NCBI RefSeq assembly: GCF_003206045.1
Contig: NZ_PZJM01000015.1
Location: 62,001-126,000, forward strand
Direction of reading: 5' to 3'
DNA from: Salinicola lusitanus
GTDB taxonomy: Bacteria > Pseudomonadota > Gammaproteobacteria > Pseudomonadales > Halomonadaceae
DNA: 64,000 nucleotides
Position numbers and translations under genes: made by a program. Below, piece by piece: positions 1-8,391 of this stretch. A model generated the notes under the pieces. That model saw nothing but the letters and a program-made list of their open reading frames with translations. It was not told where the DNA came from and ran no database searches. Every line of letters starts with the position of its first letter. Position 1 is the stretch's first letter.

Positions 1-933
1 CGCCAGACGGCCCCAGATCGGGCCGGCGATCATGCTTGCGCCCCCGGAGGTCAGAATCAGGATGCCGAGGCTGGCCAGGTCGGTGCCGCTGTTCTGCTGT
101 CCGAGCAGGGCAAGATAGGGGAGCGCGAGGGCGCTGGACAGCAACAGTGCGCGCGCGAGATTGAAATGCAGGAAGCGGCGATCGCGCCGCATCAGGGCAA
201 TACCTTGCTTGACGCTGTCCCAGGCGTTGGCACCGCCCTCGGTGGCGCCCGGGGCTTCGTGAATCAGGGCGGCACACAGTGCGTTCAAGCCCCACCCCAA
301 GGCGGCGGCGAACAGCAGAATGGCCAGTGCCAGGGTGCCCGGCTGATTGCCGAGGAGAATCAGGACGGCACCGACGAGCAGTGTCAGGGCGCCGGCGACG
401 CTGGCGCTCCACCCCATCAACGTCCCCCGGCGCTGCTTGGCGATGGTCTTGCCGAGAACGTCCTTGGTGGCGACCGAGGAGAGCCCGCGCCCCAGCGACA
501 GCCCGGTCAGGGCGATCAGCACCAGCGCGCCGCCCCAGCCGCCCTGGCCGAACAGTGCCAGCAGCGTCAGGCAGAGGGCGCCAATGGCCTGGACGACACC
601 GCCGGCGACCCACACCCACTTGCGAATGGGGCGCAGCCGGATGTAGCCGGCGATCAGCAATTGCGGCAGCAGCGCGCCCGCCTCGCGGATCGGGACCAGC
701 AATCCCACCATCCAGACCGGTGCTCCGATGGCGCCCATCAGCCAGGGCAGTATCAGGCGGGCGTTGGAGAGTTCGTCCGCCAGCTTGTTGCCGAGGGCGG
801 CGACGAGGTGGCGGAAGAAGTTGCCGGGCTGCTCCTGGCAGGCTTCGTCGGAGATGTCGCGACACATTCGGCTGTCTTCGTCGCCGGTGACGCGCTCGAA
901 GAGGCGGGTGAGGCTGGTTTCTTTGACTGACAT
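1..933 (-). CDS. MFS transporter, partial (C-terminus beyond window edge)
   Basis: Reading leftward from the ATG at 933, an open frame of 311 codons runs to base 1 without a stop, so the C-terminus lies outside the window. After about 55 polar residues the protein is a series of hydrophobic helices, with a loop rich in Arg/Lys between helices (IRLRPIRKW) and a second basic central loop (MRRDRRFLHFN), the usual layout of a 12-helix major facilitator. The soluble N-terminal stretch before the first helix is longer than usual for the family. I see no residue pattern that identifies a substrate. The family call rests on helix pattern and loop charges only. Confidence 0.72.
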   Translation of the reverse strand, partial: MSVKETSLTRLFERVTGDEDSRMCRDISDEACQEQPGNFFRHLVAALGNKLADELSNARLILPWLMGAIGAPVWMVGLLVPIREAGALLPQLLIAGYIRLRPIRKWVWVAGGVVQAIGALCLTLLALFGQGGWGGALVLIALTGLSLGRGLSSVATKDVLGKTIAKQRRGTLMGWSASVAGALTLLVGAVLILLGNQPGTLALAILLFAAALGWGLNALCAALIHEAPGATEGGANAWDSVKQGIALMRRDRRFLHFNLARALLLSSALALPYLALLGQQNSGTDLASLGILILTSGGASMIAGPIWGRLA

Positions 934-959
934 GAAAACGTTCCCTGTTTTTTTATGGC

Positions 960-980
960 GAGCTACGAGCTACGAGCTAC
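960..980. repeat. Heptamer tandem repeat, 3 x GAGCTAC
   Basis: Three perfect copies of GAGCTAC lie in the gap between the MFS start and the SelW-like gene, followed by GAC. The motif resembles two other intergenic heptamer arrays in this window (1450-1470 and 22506-22540), all sharing an AGCY core. Function unknown. Confidence 0.85.
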
Positions 981-1078
981 GACAGAAGACGATGCCGATC
1001 CCTTGGATTGAGTGCGAGCGGGGTTCGGACGCATGATGGTGGGCCTCGATACCGTCCGCTGGAAGGAGACAAAGATTC

Positions 1079-1357
1079 ATGGCTCGCATTCGAATTCATT
1101 ATTGTACGCAATGCCAGTGGCTGCTGCGCGCCGGCTGGTATGCCCAGGAGCTGCTGCAGACCTTTGGCGAAGATCTCGATCAGGTGGCGTTGGCACCCAG
1201 TCATGGCGGGCACTTCGAGGTGCTCTACGACGACGAGACGCTATGGGAGCGCAAGCGCGACGGCGGTTTCCCCGATATCAAGGAGCTGAAGCGCCGGGTC
1301 CGTGACCGCCTGGATCCCGGACGCGACCTGGGGCATACCGATAGAGATAAAGCCTGA
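1079..1357 (+). CDS. SelT/SelW/SelH (Rdx) family thioredoxin-like protein
   Basis: A 92-residue cytosolic protein starting IRIHYCTQCQW. The redox motif C9-x-x-C12 sits right after the first beta strand, where animal SelW proteins carry CxxU; here both positions are Cys. The rest fits the Rdx fold: a helix (LLRAGWYAQELLQTF), a strand and a helix, ending in a charged tail. Bacterial members are about 90-100 residues, so this is full length. The ATG is preceded by AAGGAG about 11 bases upstream. Physiological partner and substrate are unknown for bacterial members. The gene stands alone between two repeat-bearing gaps. Confidence 0.85.
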   Translation: MARIRIHYCTQCQWLLRAGWYAQELLQTFGEDLDQVALAPSHGGHFEVLYDDETLWERKRDGGFPDIKELKRRVRDRLDPGRDLGHTDRDKA

Positions 1358-1470
1358 AGCTGGAAGAGCGGCGCTGCGCACCTGGAAGTGGGAAGAGCAA
1401 GCAAGGCCAACCCCCTGAGCTTGTGGCAGTATCGTCGATTGCATCCTCTCTTCCAGCTTCCAGCTTCCAG
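1356..1470. repeat. Inverted repeat with 3 x CTTCCAG heptamer array next to the zntB stop
   Basis: GAAGCTGGAAGAG at 1356-1368 is the exact reverse complement of CTCTTCCAGCTTC at 1448-1460, a 13-bp inverted repeat about 80 bases apart. The right arm is part of three tandem CTTCCAG units (1450-1470) that directly abut the zntB stop codon at 1471-1473. An extra CTGGAAG occurs near 1381. The two flanking genes converge, so the structure would fall in the 3' UTR of both and may act as a terminator or stability element. Confidence 0.75.
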
Positions 1471-2442
1471 CTACCACCAGTGCTTGCGCTTGAGCAGCCA
1501 CATCACCCAGCCGCCCACGAGAGCGGTAATCGCCAGAAAGACCACGAAGCCGTAGGGACTGTTGGCGCCGGGTATGCCACCCACGTTGATCCCGAGAAGC
1601 CCGGTCAGGAAGCTGAGTGGCAAGAACACGGTGGTGACGATCGCCAGCATGTACATGCGCTGGTTGAGGCGTTCGTTGTGTTCGCTGAAGAGCTGTTCCT
1701 GCAGGATCAAGGCGCGCTCCTGCATGGCGTGAAAATCTTCCACATAGCGGGACAACTGGTTGGCGCTTTCGCGGATCGATACCTTGGTGTCCTCGTCGTA
1801 CCAGCTGGGGCCGTGGGCAATCTGGTCCAGGCAGTCACGCTGCGGCCCCATGAAGCGCCGCAGCGTGATCAGCGACCGGCGTAGGCGGGAGAGGTCGTCG
1901 GGATCGATCTCCCGGTCGCTGAGCTGGTCTTCCTCGAGTTCCCCCAAGCGGTCGTCGAGCTGGTGCGCGACATCACCGACCTTGTCCACCAAGGCTTCCG
2001 TCAACCAGGCCAGCAAGTCCGAGATCGACAGCGCGCCGCTGCCGTCGTCGATCCGCTCGCGCACGTCGCCGACGGATTTCAGCGGGCGACGGCGTAGGGT
2101 TATCAGACGGTTCGGGGCACTCCAGATACGCAGCGATATGAGATCCTCGGGCGCGGCACCGGGGTTGAGATTGATCCCGCGCAGGGTGCTGACGGCGCCA
2201 TTACGGAACTTGGCGACGCGCGGCCGGGTATCTTCCTCCAGCAGGGCCTCGATCGGTGCCTCGTCGAGTCCGGCGATCTCCTCCAGGTAGGTATGGACAT
2301 CCTCGTGGCGGAAATCGAGATGCATCCAGAGCGGCCGCTCGGGGTCGACCCAGGCCTCTCGAAGCTGACGGACACTGAGCAGCGTACCGCCGCCCTTGCC
2401 GTCGAGCTGGTAGGCGGCGACCAAAGCCGTCTCCGTTTCCAT
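1471..2442 (-). CDS. zntB: Zinc transporter ZntB, CorA family
   Basis: A 323-residue protein with the CorA/ZntB architecture: a long acidic soluble domain, a coiled-coil helix (about 150-260), and two transmembrane helices at the C-terminus. The first helix ends in the family signature GIN at 284-286 (LLGINVGG), followed by a short loop and the last helix ending KRKHWW. The charged soluble part and the GINVGG form are closer to ZntB (proton-coupled zinc transport in the inner membrane) than to magnesium CorA, but the two are hard to separate by eye. The length is typical for ZntB. It converges with the SelW-like gene, and the heptamer array starts directly after its stop. Confidence 0.85.
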   Translation of the reverse strand: METETALVAAYQLDGKGGGTLLSVRQLREAWVDPERPLWMHLDFRHEDVHTYLEEIAGLDEAPIEALLEEDTRPRVAKFRNGAVSTLRGINLNPGAAPEDLISLRIWSAPNRLITLRRRPLKSVGDVRERIDDGSGALSISDLLAWLTEALVDKVGDVAHQLDDRLGELEEDQLSDREIDPDDLSRLRRSLITLRRFMGPQRDCLDQIAHGPSWYDEDTKVSIRESANQLSRYVEDFHAMQERALILQEQLFSEHNERLNQRMYMLAIVTTVFLPLSFLTGLLGINVGGIPGANSPYGFVVFLAITALVGGWVMWLLKRKHWW

Positions 2443-2583
2443 TACTCAGCCTCCTTGCCGGTCCTGCTCGCGATGTACCATGTCGCGAGCGTTTTCAATG
2501 TGTTAACGATAGCAGGCCGAGACGTCATCGCCAGCGGTTCGGTCGGGCTTGACCCGCGCGCGACACCCGAGGTCGATGCGCCA

Positions 2584-3231
2584 TCAGCCGGCCGTGTTGG
2601 TCGATGGCGTCAGCATCGGTTCCAGTTTCGACCAGACGTTGTCGAGAATGATGGGTTGGGCCTCGGCGGTGGGGTGGATGCCGTCATCCTGCAGCATAGT
2701 GTCGAGATCGACGCCCTCGAGCAGGAATGGCAACAGGGGGACCTGGTAGTCGTGAGCCAGTTGGGTGAACACGTCACGGAAAGCGTCTGTATAGGCGGGA
2801 CCGTAATTGGGGGGTACCTCGATGCCGAGCAGCAGAACTTTGGCGTTCTCCTTCTGGCTACGCTCGATCATCTTCGCCAGGTTGACCTGCATCTGCTGGG
2901 GGGAAAGTCCGCGCAGCCCATCATTGCCGCCGAGCTCCAGCAGAACGATATCGGGATGATATTGTCCGAGAACTTCGGGAAGCCGCGCCGAGCCACCCGA
3001 TGTCGTCTCGCCACTGATGCTGGCATTGACGACTTCATGCTCACTACCCAACCGCTTTTCCAGCAGAGTGACCCATCCGGCCTGTGGATCGATGCCATAG
3101 GCTGCGCTCAAGCTGTCGCCCATCACCAGGATGGTGTCGGCGCGGGCTGCGCCCGGCGTCAGCGATAGCACGGCAACACACAATAACAGTGCGCCACCCG
3201 CACAGCGCCTCGCCAGCTTGGCGATAGGCAT
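2584..3231 (-). CDS. tesA: Multifunctional acyl-CoA thioesterase I / arylesterase (TesA)
   Basis: SGNH hydrolase of 215 residues. A signal peptide (basic MPIAKLARR, hydrophobic core, AARA before D32) sends it to the periplasm. Block I is GDSLSAAYG with the nucleophile S40, the glycine/asparagine oxyanion blocks follow (ELGGNDGLRG), and block V is DGIHPTAEAQ holding the catalytic Asp and His. I chose the ATG at 3231 over an upstream one at 3264 because it puts the basic residues at the N-terminus and does not overlap ybbA. The gene is divergent from ybbA with a 31-base gap, the same tesA/ybbA arrangement as in E. coli. It hydrolyses acyl-CoA, esters and lysophospholipids in related species. 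Confidence 0.93.
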   Translation of the reverse strand: MPIAKLARRCAGGALLLCVAVLSLTPGAARADTILVMGDSLSAAYGIDPQAGWVTLLEKRLGSEHEVVNASISGETTSGGSARLPEVLGQYHPDIVLLELGGNDGLRGLSPQQMQVNLAKMIERSQKENAKVLLLGIEVPPNYGPAYTDAFRDVFTQLAHDYQVPLLPFLLEGVDLDTMLQDDGIHPTAEAQPIILDNVWSKLEPMLTPSTNTAG

Positions 3232-3262
3232 CTTGCTACCAAACACAGGGAAACCAGGCACC

Positions 3263-3982
3263 ATGTCTCACTCCTCCGACCATGAACGAAAGCGAATTCT
3301 ACACGCCAGCCAGCTCGCCAAACGGGTAACAAGTGGAGAACGAGAGCTGGTTATTCTCGAATCGCTGACGCTGGATGTCGACTGCGGTGAGAGTGTAGCC
3401 ATCGTGGGAAGTTCCGGCGCCGGTAAATCCACTCTGCTGGGTCTGCTGGCGGGGCTCGACGCACCCAGCTCGGGAGAGCTCCAGATGTTCGGCCAGTCGC
3501 TGAGCGACCTGGACGAGGATGGACGCGCAGCTCTCCGCGCCGGCCGTGTCGGTTTCGTCTTTCAGAACTTCCAGTTATTACCCACGCTTACTGCCTTGGA
3601 AAACGTTATGTTGCCGCTGGAACTGTCGCCTCGGCAAGACGTGGCGGCCAAAAGTCGTCAGTGGCTCGAGCGGGTCGGGCTGGGCGAGCGTCTCGACCAC
3701 CTGCCCAAGCAGCTCTCCGGCGGCGAGCAACAACGGGTTGCGGTGGCGCGCGCGTTCGTGGCCGATCCCGATCTGGTCTTCGCCGACGAGCCCACCGGCA
3801 ATCTCGACGAGGCGACGGGCAGTCGCATCATCGATCTGCTCTTCGACCTCAATCGCGAATCCGGGACAACCCTGATCCTCGTCACCCACGACATGGCGCT
3901 GGCGACGCGGTGCGACCGCTGCCTCCGGCTCGAGGGCGGTGCGCTGACGGCGATCGAGCGGCGGCGAGGAGTCGAGGCATGA
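3263..3982 (+). CDS. ybbA: ABC transporter ATP-binding protein YbbA
   Basis: A 239-residue ATPase of the LolD/MacB-like family. It shows Walker A GSSGAGKST (49-57), Q-loop FQN (100-102), signature LSGGEQQRVA (151-160), Walker B LVFADEP (171-177), the family-typical TGNLD, and H209. The ATG at 3263 gives a standard-length protein; a longer in-frame extension would run through tesA. Its stop overlaps the ybbP start (ATGA), so the two are translationally coupled. The pair probably forms a type VII (mechanotransmission) ABC complex rather than a classical importer. In E. coli the pair is linked by position with tesA; the cargo is not established. Confidence 0.92.
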   Translation: MSHSSDHERKRILHASQLAKRVTSGERELVILESLTLDVDCGESVAIVGSSGAGKSTLLGLLAGLDAPSSGELQMFGQSLSDLDEDGRAALRAGRVGFVFQNFQLLPTLTALENVMLPLELSPRQDVAAKSRQWLERVGLGERLDHLPKQLSGGEQQRVAVARAFVADPDLVFADEPTGNLDEATGSRIIDLLFDLNRESGTTLILVTHDMALATRCDRCLRLEGGALTAIERRRGVEA

Positions 3983-6495
3983 AGCTGATCGCGCTCTCGC
4001 TCAAGGGGCTCAGGCGCGACCTGCGCGCTGCCGATGTCCGGGCGCTGTTCGTCGCGTTGGCCCTGGCCGTGGCGGCCACCACCATGATCGGTTTCTTTCT
4101 CGATCGTCTCGACCGGGGCCTGACGCGACAGGCGGGGCAACTGCTGGGCGGCGATCTGGTGCTGGAACAGGGGCGGGCATTCGACGATGAGCTTCGCCAA
4201 GAGCTTCGTCGTGCCGGGCTCGAGCTGAGCGACCAGGTCGACCTGGTGTCGATGGTGAGCCAGGGGGATGCCTTCCAGCCGGCGGGTCTCAAGGTGGTGG
4301 ATGACCACTATCCGCTCTACGGCAAGGTTCGGGTCGATCGGGGCAGTGGCGTCGAAGGCGTTGATCACGGCCCGGCGCCGGGCAGCGCGTGGATCGCACC
4401 CAGGCTGGCGCAACTGCTGGATGCGGGCATCGGCGATCGTGTCCAGGTCGGGGCACTGTCGTTGACCATCACCGGCCTGATCGATCGTGAACCTGACCAG
4501 CAGGCCGGGTTCGCCGGGCTGACACCGCGCATCATGCTAAACATCCAGGACCTCGAGGCGACGGAGCTGGTCAGGCCCGGTTCGCGAATCGAGTACGAGC
4601 TGCTGGCCGCCGGGCCGCCAGCCGCCATCGACGGACTCGCCGCGCGACTCGAAGCGCTGCGCGATGCCGGGGTCGAGATTCGAGACGTGCGGGTGGACCG
4701 GCCCAGTCTGGGACGCTCCCTGGACCGGGCGCAGAAGTATCTGAGCCTGGCAGGGCTGGCGGCGGTTCTGCTTGCCGGTGTGGCCGTGGCCATGGCCACG
4801 CGGCGCTATGTCGATCGCCATCTCGATACCGCGGCGCTGCTGCGCTGCTTCGGTGCCTCGCAACGACAGCTGGGCCAGCTCTTCGCCTGGCAATTGGCGT
4901 GGCTGGGCGTCGTCGCGGCGGCGGTGGGGGCCTTGCTGGGGCTGGCAGGGCAGGCGGTGCTGCTGGCACTGTTGACCCGCTTTCTGCCGCTGGAACTGCC
5001 GCCGCCGGGCGGAATGCCTTGGCTGATGGGCGTTCTGACCGCTCTCGCGGTGCTGGTGGGCTTCGCCGGACCGACCCTGCTGAGGCTCAAGCGTGTCAGT
5101 GCGCTCAAGGTGCTGCGGCGCGAGCTCGACCCGATTCCGGCCGCCGGGTGGCTGGTCGTGGCGTTCGCGAGTCTCGTGTTCGGTGCCCTGCTGTGGCTCT
5201 ACTCCGGCGACCCGGTGCTGGCGCTGGGCATTCTGCTGGGCGGCCTGGTAGCGCTGGTCGTACTGTGGGGGGTGGGGCAGGCGATGTTGCAACTGCTGCT
5301 CGCCGTGCTGGCTCGCTTGCCACAAGGGGGGCAAAAGGGGCGGGCCTGGCAACTGGGCGGACGTCAGTTGGCGCGCCGGCGCACGGCCAGCCTGGGGCAA
5401 CTGCTGGCTTTTTCCGTCACCTTCGCGGCGATGGCGATCATCGCGCTGGTCAGAGGTGACCTGCTCACTACCTGGCAGGCCCAACTGCCGGTCGATACCC
5501 CCAACTACTTCGCGATCAATATCCAGCCGCAGGAGCGGGCCGGGGTCGAAACGCTGATCGAGGACGCTGCCGACAGCGCCAGCGGCCTGTACCCGATGGT
5601 GCGCGGGCGCCTGACCGCCATCGACGGTGAGCCGCCGGCGCAGCGGGTGCCCGAAGAGTCCCGCAACGACGGCGCACTTCGCCGCGACCTCAACCTGACC
5701 TGGCGCGCCGCACTGCCCGAGGGTAACCGGATCACCGAGGGCCGGTGGTTCGACACCGACGTGGCGTCGGGCGATGGTACCGTGCCGATCTCGGTCGAGG
5801 AGGAGCTGGCCGGGCGGCTGGGCCTGTCCCTGGGTGACGAGATGACCTTCACCATCGGCAGTGACAGCATCACGGGCCGAATCACCAGTCTGCGCCATCT
5901 GGACTGGGAGAGCTTTCAGCCCAATTTCTTCATCATCTTTCCTCCCGGGGCGCTGGAGGGTTTCGGTCACAGCTATATCACCTCCTTCCACCTTCCCGAC
6001 GGCGGCAACCAAATGCTGGGTGAGATGGTGCAGCGATATCCCGGCGTGTCGGTGCTCAATGTCGAGGCGTTGCTGGAACAGGTCCGTGGCATCCTCGGCC
6101 AGGTGACCCGAGCCATCGAGTTCGTGCTGGGCTTCGTGCTGCTGGCCGGGGTCAGCGTCCTCTACGCGGCGTTGACCGCCAGTCGCCCGGCACGCGCCCA
6201 CGAAGGCGCGCTGCTGAGGGTGTTCGGTGCCGGTAACCGGACGCTGTCTCGCATGCAGTTGGCCGAATTCGCCTTGCTCGGTCTGGTCAGCGGCTTGCTG
6301 GGCGCCGCACTGGCGGAAGCGGCGGCGCTGGGCATCTATGGCTGGCTGGGGTTGGTGCCGAGAATGCACTGGCTGATGTGGGGGATCATGCCGCTATTGG
6401 GGGCGGCGCTGGTGGGCGGCGTCGGTTTTCTGCTCTCCCGGGGGGCTCGTCGTCAGGCGCCGATGGCCAGCCTGCGATTGTTGGGAGAGACCTGA
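3979..6495 (+). CDS. ybbP: FtsX-like ABC permease YbbP
   Basis: An 838-residue membrane protein. One helix near residues 21-41 is followed by a large periplasmic domain. Then comes a cluster of helices starting near LAGLAAVLLAGVAVAMATRR, a second periplasmic domain, and a last group of helices near the C-terminus. This duplicated FtsX/MacB-type layout, four helices per half plus extras, is typical of YbbP (about 800 residues). The start overlaps the ybbA stop by four bases. It acts with YbbA as an inner-membrane complex that probably works on lipids or lipoproteins in the periplasm. That role is inference from the family and the tesA neighbour. Confidence 0.92.
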   Translation: MKLIALSLKGLRRDLRAADVRALFVALALAVAATTMIGFFLDRLDRGLTRQAGQLLGGDLVLEQGRAFDDELRQELRRAGLELSDQVDLVSMVSQGDAFQPAGLKVVDDHYPLYGKVRVDRGSGVEGVDHGPAPGSAWIAPRLAQLLDAGIGDRVQVGALSLTITGLIDREPDQQAGFAGLTPRIMLNIQDLEATELVRPGSRIEYELLAAGPPAAIDGLAARLEALRDAGVEIRDVRVDRPSLGRSLDRAQKYLSLAGLAAVLLAGVAVAMATRRYVDRHLDTAALLRCFGASQRQLGQLFAWQLAWLGVVAAAVGALLGLAGQAVLLALLTRFLPLELPPPGGMPWLMGVLTALAVLVGFAGPTLLRLKRVSALKVLRRELDPIPAAGWLVVAFASLVFGALLWLYSGDPVLALGILLGGLVALVVLWGVGQAMLQLLLAVLARLPQGGQKGRAWQLGGRQLARRRTASLGQLLAFSVTFAAMAIIALVRGDLLTTWQAQLPVDTPNYFAINIQPQERAGVETLIEDAADSASGLYPMVRGRLTAIDGEPPAQRVPEESRNDGALRRDLNLTWRAALPEGNRITEGRWFDTDVASGDGTVPISVEEELAGRLGLSLGDEMTFTIGSDSITGRITSLRHLDWESFQPNFFIIFPPGALEGFGHSYITSFHLPDGGNQMLGEMVQRYPGVSVLNVEALLEQVRGILGQVTRAIEFVLGFVLLAGVSVLYAALTASRPARAHEGALLRVFGAGNRTLSRMQLAEFALLGLVSGLLGAALAEAAALGIYGWLGLVPRMHWLMWGIMPLLGAALVGGVGFLLSRGARRQAPMASLRLLGET

Positions 6496-6593
6496 TGGGG
6501 GGCATGAAGCCACCGCAGGACAGCGAATATGACGGGGGCGAGACGGCGGACGACGCTCCCGGGCACGTTTTACCCAAGCTAAAGCCAAGGTGA
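6495..6593 (+). CDS. Possible 32-residue ORF coupled to ybbP
   Basis: An ATG at 6495 shares its A with the ybbP stop (TGATG) and opens a frame MGGMKPPQDSEYDG..., ending PKLKPR before TGA at 6591-6593. A second Met is at codon 4. The peptide is hydrophilic, acidic in the middle and basic at the end, with no domain I recognise. Termination-reinitiation geometry is the only support; there is no independent ribosome binding site apart from the ybbP end. It may be spurious. Confidence 0.25.
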   Translation: MGGMKPPQDSEYDGGETADDAPGHVLPKLKPR

Positions 6594-6669
6594 GAAATTA
6601 TGGTTCAGCGCATGACGGACTTTCATAGGAAAGGCCGTCAGCGCTGGGGTATCATTGCGCCCCACGCTG

Positions 6670-6800
6670 CACCTGAAAAGAGCCTGCGCTCGCCCATACA
6701 GCGTTGAAGATCGGTTCGAAAGGCGCGTTTACGCTCGTGTAAATTCCGCTTCCTCGCCGACTCCTGACTTGTCTGGGTTTCGCTCGCCGCCTTTTCAAAC
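6670..6800. repeat. Dispersed intergenic repeat, family A, in the glyA leader
   Basis: Bases from CTGAAAAGAGCCTGCGCTC to CGCTCGCCGCCTTTTCAAAC match, in reverse orientation, the element at 60645-60785. Shared features are the terminal CTGAAAA/TTTTCA, the block CCTGCGCTCGCCCATA followed by GCGTTGAA-ATCGG, and a central TTTACGC/GTGTAAA inverted repeat. It fills most of the 296-base gap between the ybbP end and glyA, and ends about 90 bases before the glyA start, so it may be in the glyA 5' UTR or contain its promoter. Confidence 0.75.
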
Positions 6801-6889
6801 CGTGCGCTTACGATTTTGAGATCGAGCCGCCGGATGCCGGACTGGCGCCGCTGGTAGTTGAACCATCCCCGAGCCGAGGATTCCCGTCG

Positions 6890-8152
6890 ATGTTCACCCG
6901 AGAGATGCAGATTGCCGGATTCGATGATGCCCTTTGGGACGCGATGCAGCAGGAAGTCGCGCGCCAGGAAGCCCATATCGAGCTGATCGCTTCCGAAAAC
7001 TATGCCAGCCCGCGCGTGATGCAGGCCCAGGGCACGCAACTGACCAACAAGTACGCGGAAGGTTATCCCGGTAAGCGCTACTACGGCGGTTGCGAGCATG
7101 TCGACGTGGTCGAGCAGATGGCCATCGACTACGCCAAGGAGCTGTTCGGCGCGAGCTACGCCAACGTCCAGCCGCACTCCGGCTCGCAAGCTAACGGCGC
7201 GGTTTTCCAGGCGCTGGTCAAGCCGGGCGACACCGTGCTGGGCATGAGTCTGGATGCCGGTGGCCACCTGACCCACGGTGCCAAGCCGAGCTTTTCGGGC
7301 AAGCACTACAACGCGGTCCAGTACGGCATCGACGCCAGCGGCCGGATCGATTACGAGGAAGTCGCCAAGCTGGCCAAGGAACATCAGCCCAAGATGATCA
7401 TCGCTGGCTTCTCGGCCTACTCCCAGATCATCGACTGGGCCAAGTTCCGCGAGATCGCCGACAGCGTGGGTGCCTTCCTGCTGGTCGACATGGCCCATGT
7501 CGCCGGCCTGGTCGCGGCAGGCGTCTATCCGAGCCCGCTGCCTCATGCTCACGTGGTCACCACCACCACGCACAAGACGCTGCGGGGCCCGCGCGGGGGC
7601 CTGATCCTGTCGGCCGAGAACGATGCCGAGATCGAGAAGAAGCTGCAGTCCGCCGTCTTCCCCGGCGGGCAGGGCGGGCCGCTGATGCACGTGATCGCGG
7701 CCAAGGCGATCTGCTTCAAGGAGGCGATGGACCCCGAGTTCAAGACCTACCAGCAGCAGGTGGTCAAGAACGCCCAGGCGATGGCCGGCGTCTTCATCGA
7801 GCGTGGCTACGAAGTGGTGTCCGGTGGTACCGAGGATCATCTCTTCCTGCTGTCGCTGGTCAAGCAGGGGCTAACCGGGAAGGATGCCGATGCGGCGCTG
7901 GGTCGTGCTCATATCACCGTCAACAAGAATGCGGTGCCGGACGACCCGCAGAGCCCGTTCGTGACGTCCGGCCTGCGTATCGGCACCCCCGCGGTGACCA
8001 CTCGCGGTTTCGGCGAGGCCGAGTGTCGCGATCTGGCCGGCTGGATCTGCGATATTCTCGACGCCATGCAGCAGGGCGACTCCAGCCAGGTCGAAGGCGA
8101 GGTCAAGACCAGGGTCGAGGCCGTCTGCTCCCGGCTCCCGGTCTATCGCTGA
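6890..8152 (+). CDS. glyA: Serine hydroxymethyltransferase
   Basis: A 420-residue PLP enzyme that interconverts serine and glycine and charges tetrahydrofolate with a one-carbon unit in the cytosol. The PLP-binding lysine is K229 in [16 protein letters not shown], the same number as the E. coli enzyme. Other hallmarks are [11 protein letters not shown] near the N-terminus, [15 protein letters not shown], and [14 protein letters not shown]. The length is standard. It stands alone, with a strong intrinsic terminator 24 bases after the stop and a repeat element in its leader. One-carbon output links to thyA and folA further right, though these are not adjacent. Confidence 0.98.
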   Translation: MFTREMQIAGFDDALWDAMQQEVARQEAHIELIASENYASPRVMQAQGTQLTNKYAEGYPGKRYYGGCEHVDVVEQMAIDYAKELFGASYANVQPHSGSQANGAVFQALVKPGDTVLGMSLDAGGHLTHGAKPSFSGKHYNAVQYGIDASGRIDYEEVAKLAKEHQPKMIIAGFSAYSQIIDWAKFREIADSVGAFLLVDMAHVAGLVAAGVYPSPLPHAHVVTTTTHKTLRGPRGGLILSAENDAEIEKKLQSAVFPGGQGGPLMHVIAAKAICFKEAMDPEFKTYQQQVVKNAQAMAGVFIERGYEVVSGGTEDHLFLLSLVKQGLTGKDADAALGRAHITVNKNAVPDDPQSPFVTSGLRIGTPAVTTRGFGEAECRDLAGWICDILDAMQQGDSSQVEGEVKTRVEAVCSRLPVYR

Positions 8153-8175
8153 TCGGCCCCGGCTTGCGGTTTACG

Positions 8176-8202
8176 ATGCCCCTCCTCGGAGGGGCATTTT
8201 CG
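8176..8202 (+). terminator. Rho-independent terminator of glyA
   Basis: Ten-base perfect stem ATGCCCCTCC / GGAGGGGCAT with a two-base loop, followed by TTTTCGTT. It starts 24 bases after the glyA stop. Confidence 0.93.
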
Positions 8203-8349
8203 TTATGGCCCCCCGACGGCGCGCGAAGCCCCCAGATCTTGACCGCAGCGGTGGCGGGCCCGGGCGAAAGATGAGAAAAGGAGGGGTGGATGCGCTGCCG
8301 CAAAACGTGGGAGTGAGAGGGGAGTTCTTACAACTTTAGTCTTGTCTGT

Positions 8350-8359
8350 GACCATGGTC
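8350..8359. promoter_or_regulatory. Palindrome GACCATGGTC, candidate operator of the GntR regulator
   Basis: A perfect 10-bp palindrome lies 32 bases before the ATG of the GntR-family regulator, in the only sizeable gap upstream of the dgo cluster. FadR-subfamily regulators often bind short palindromes in their own promoters. The assignment is positional inference only. Confidence 0.3.
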
Positions 8360-8391
8360 TAACAGCCACGCACATCCACTTGCTTGAAGCT

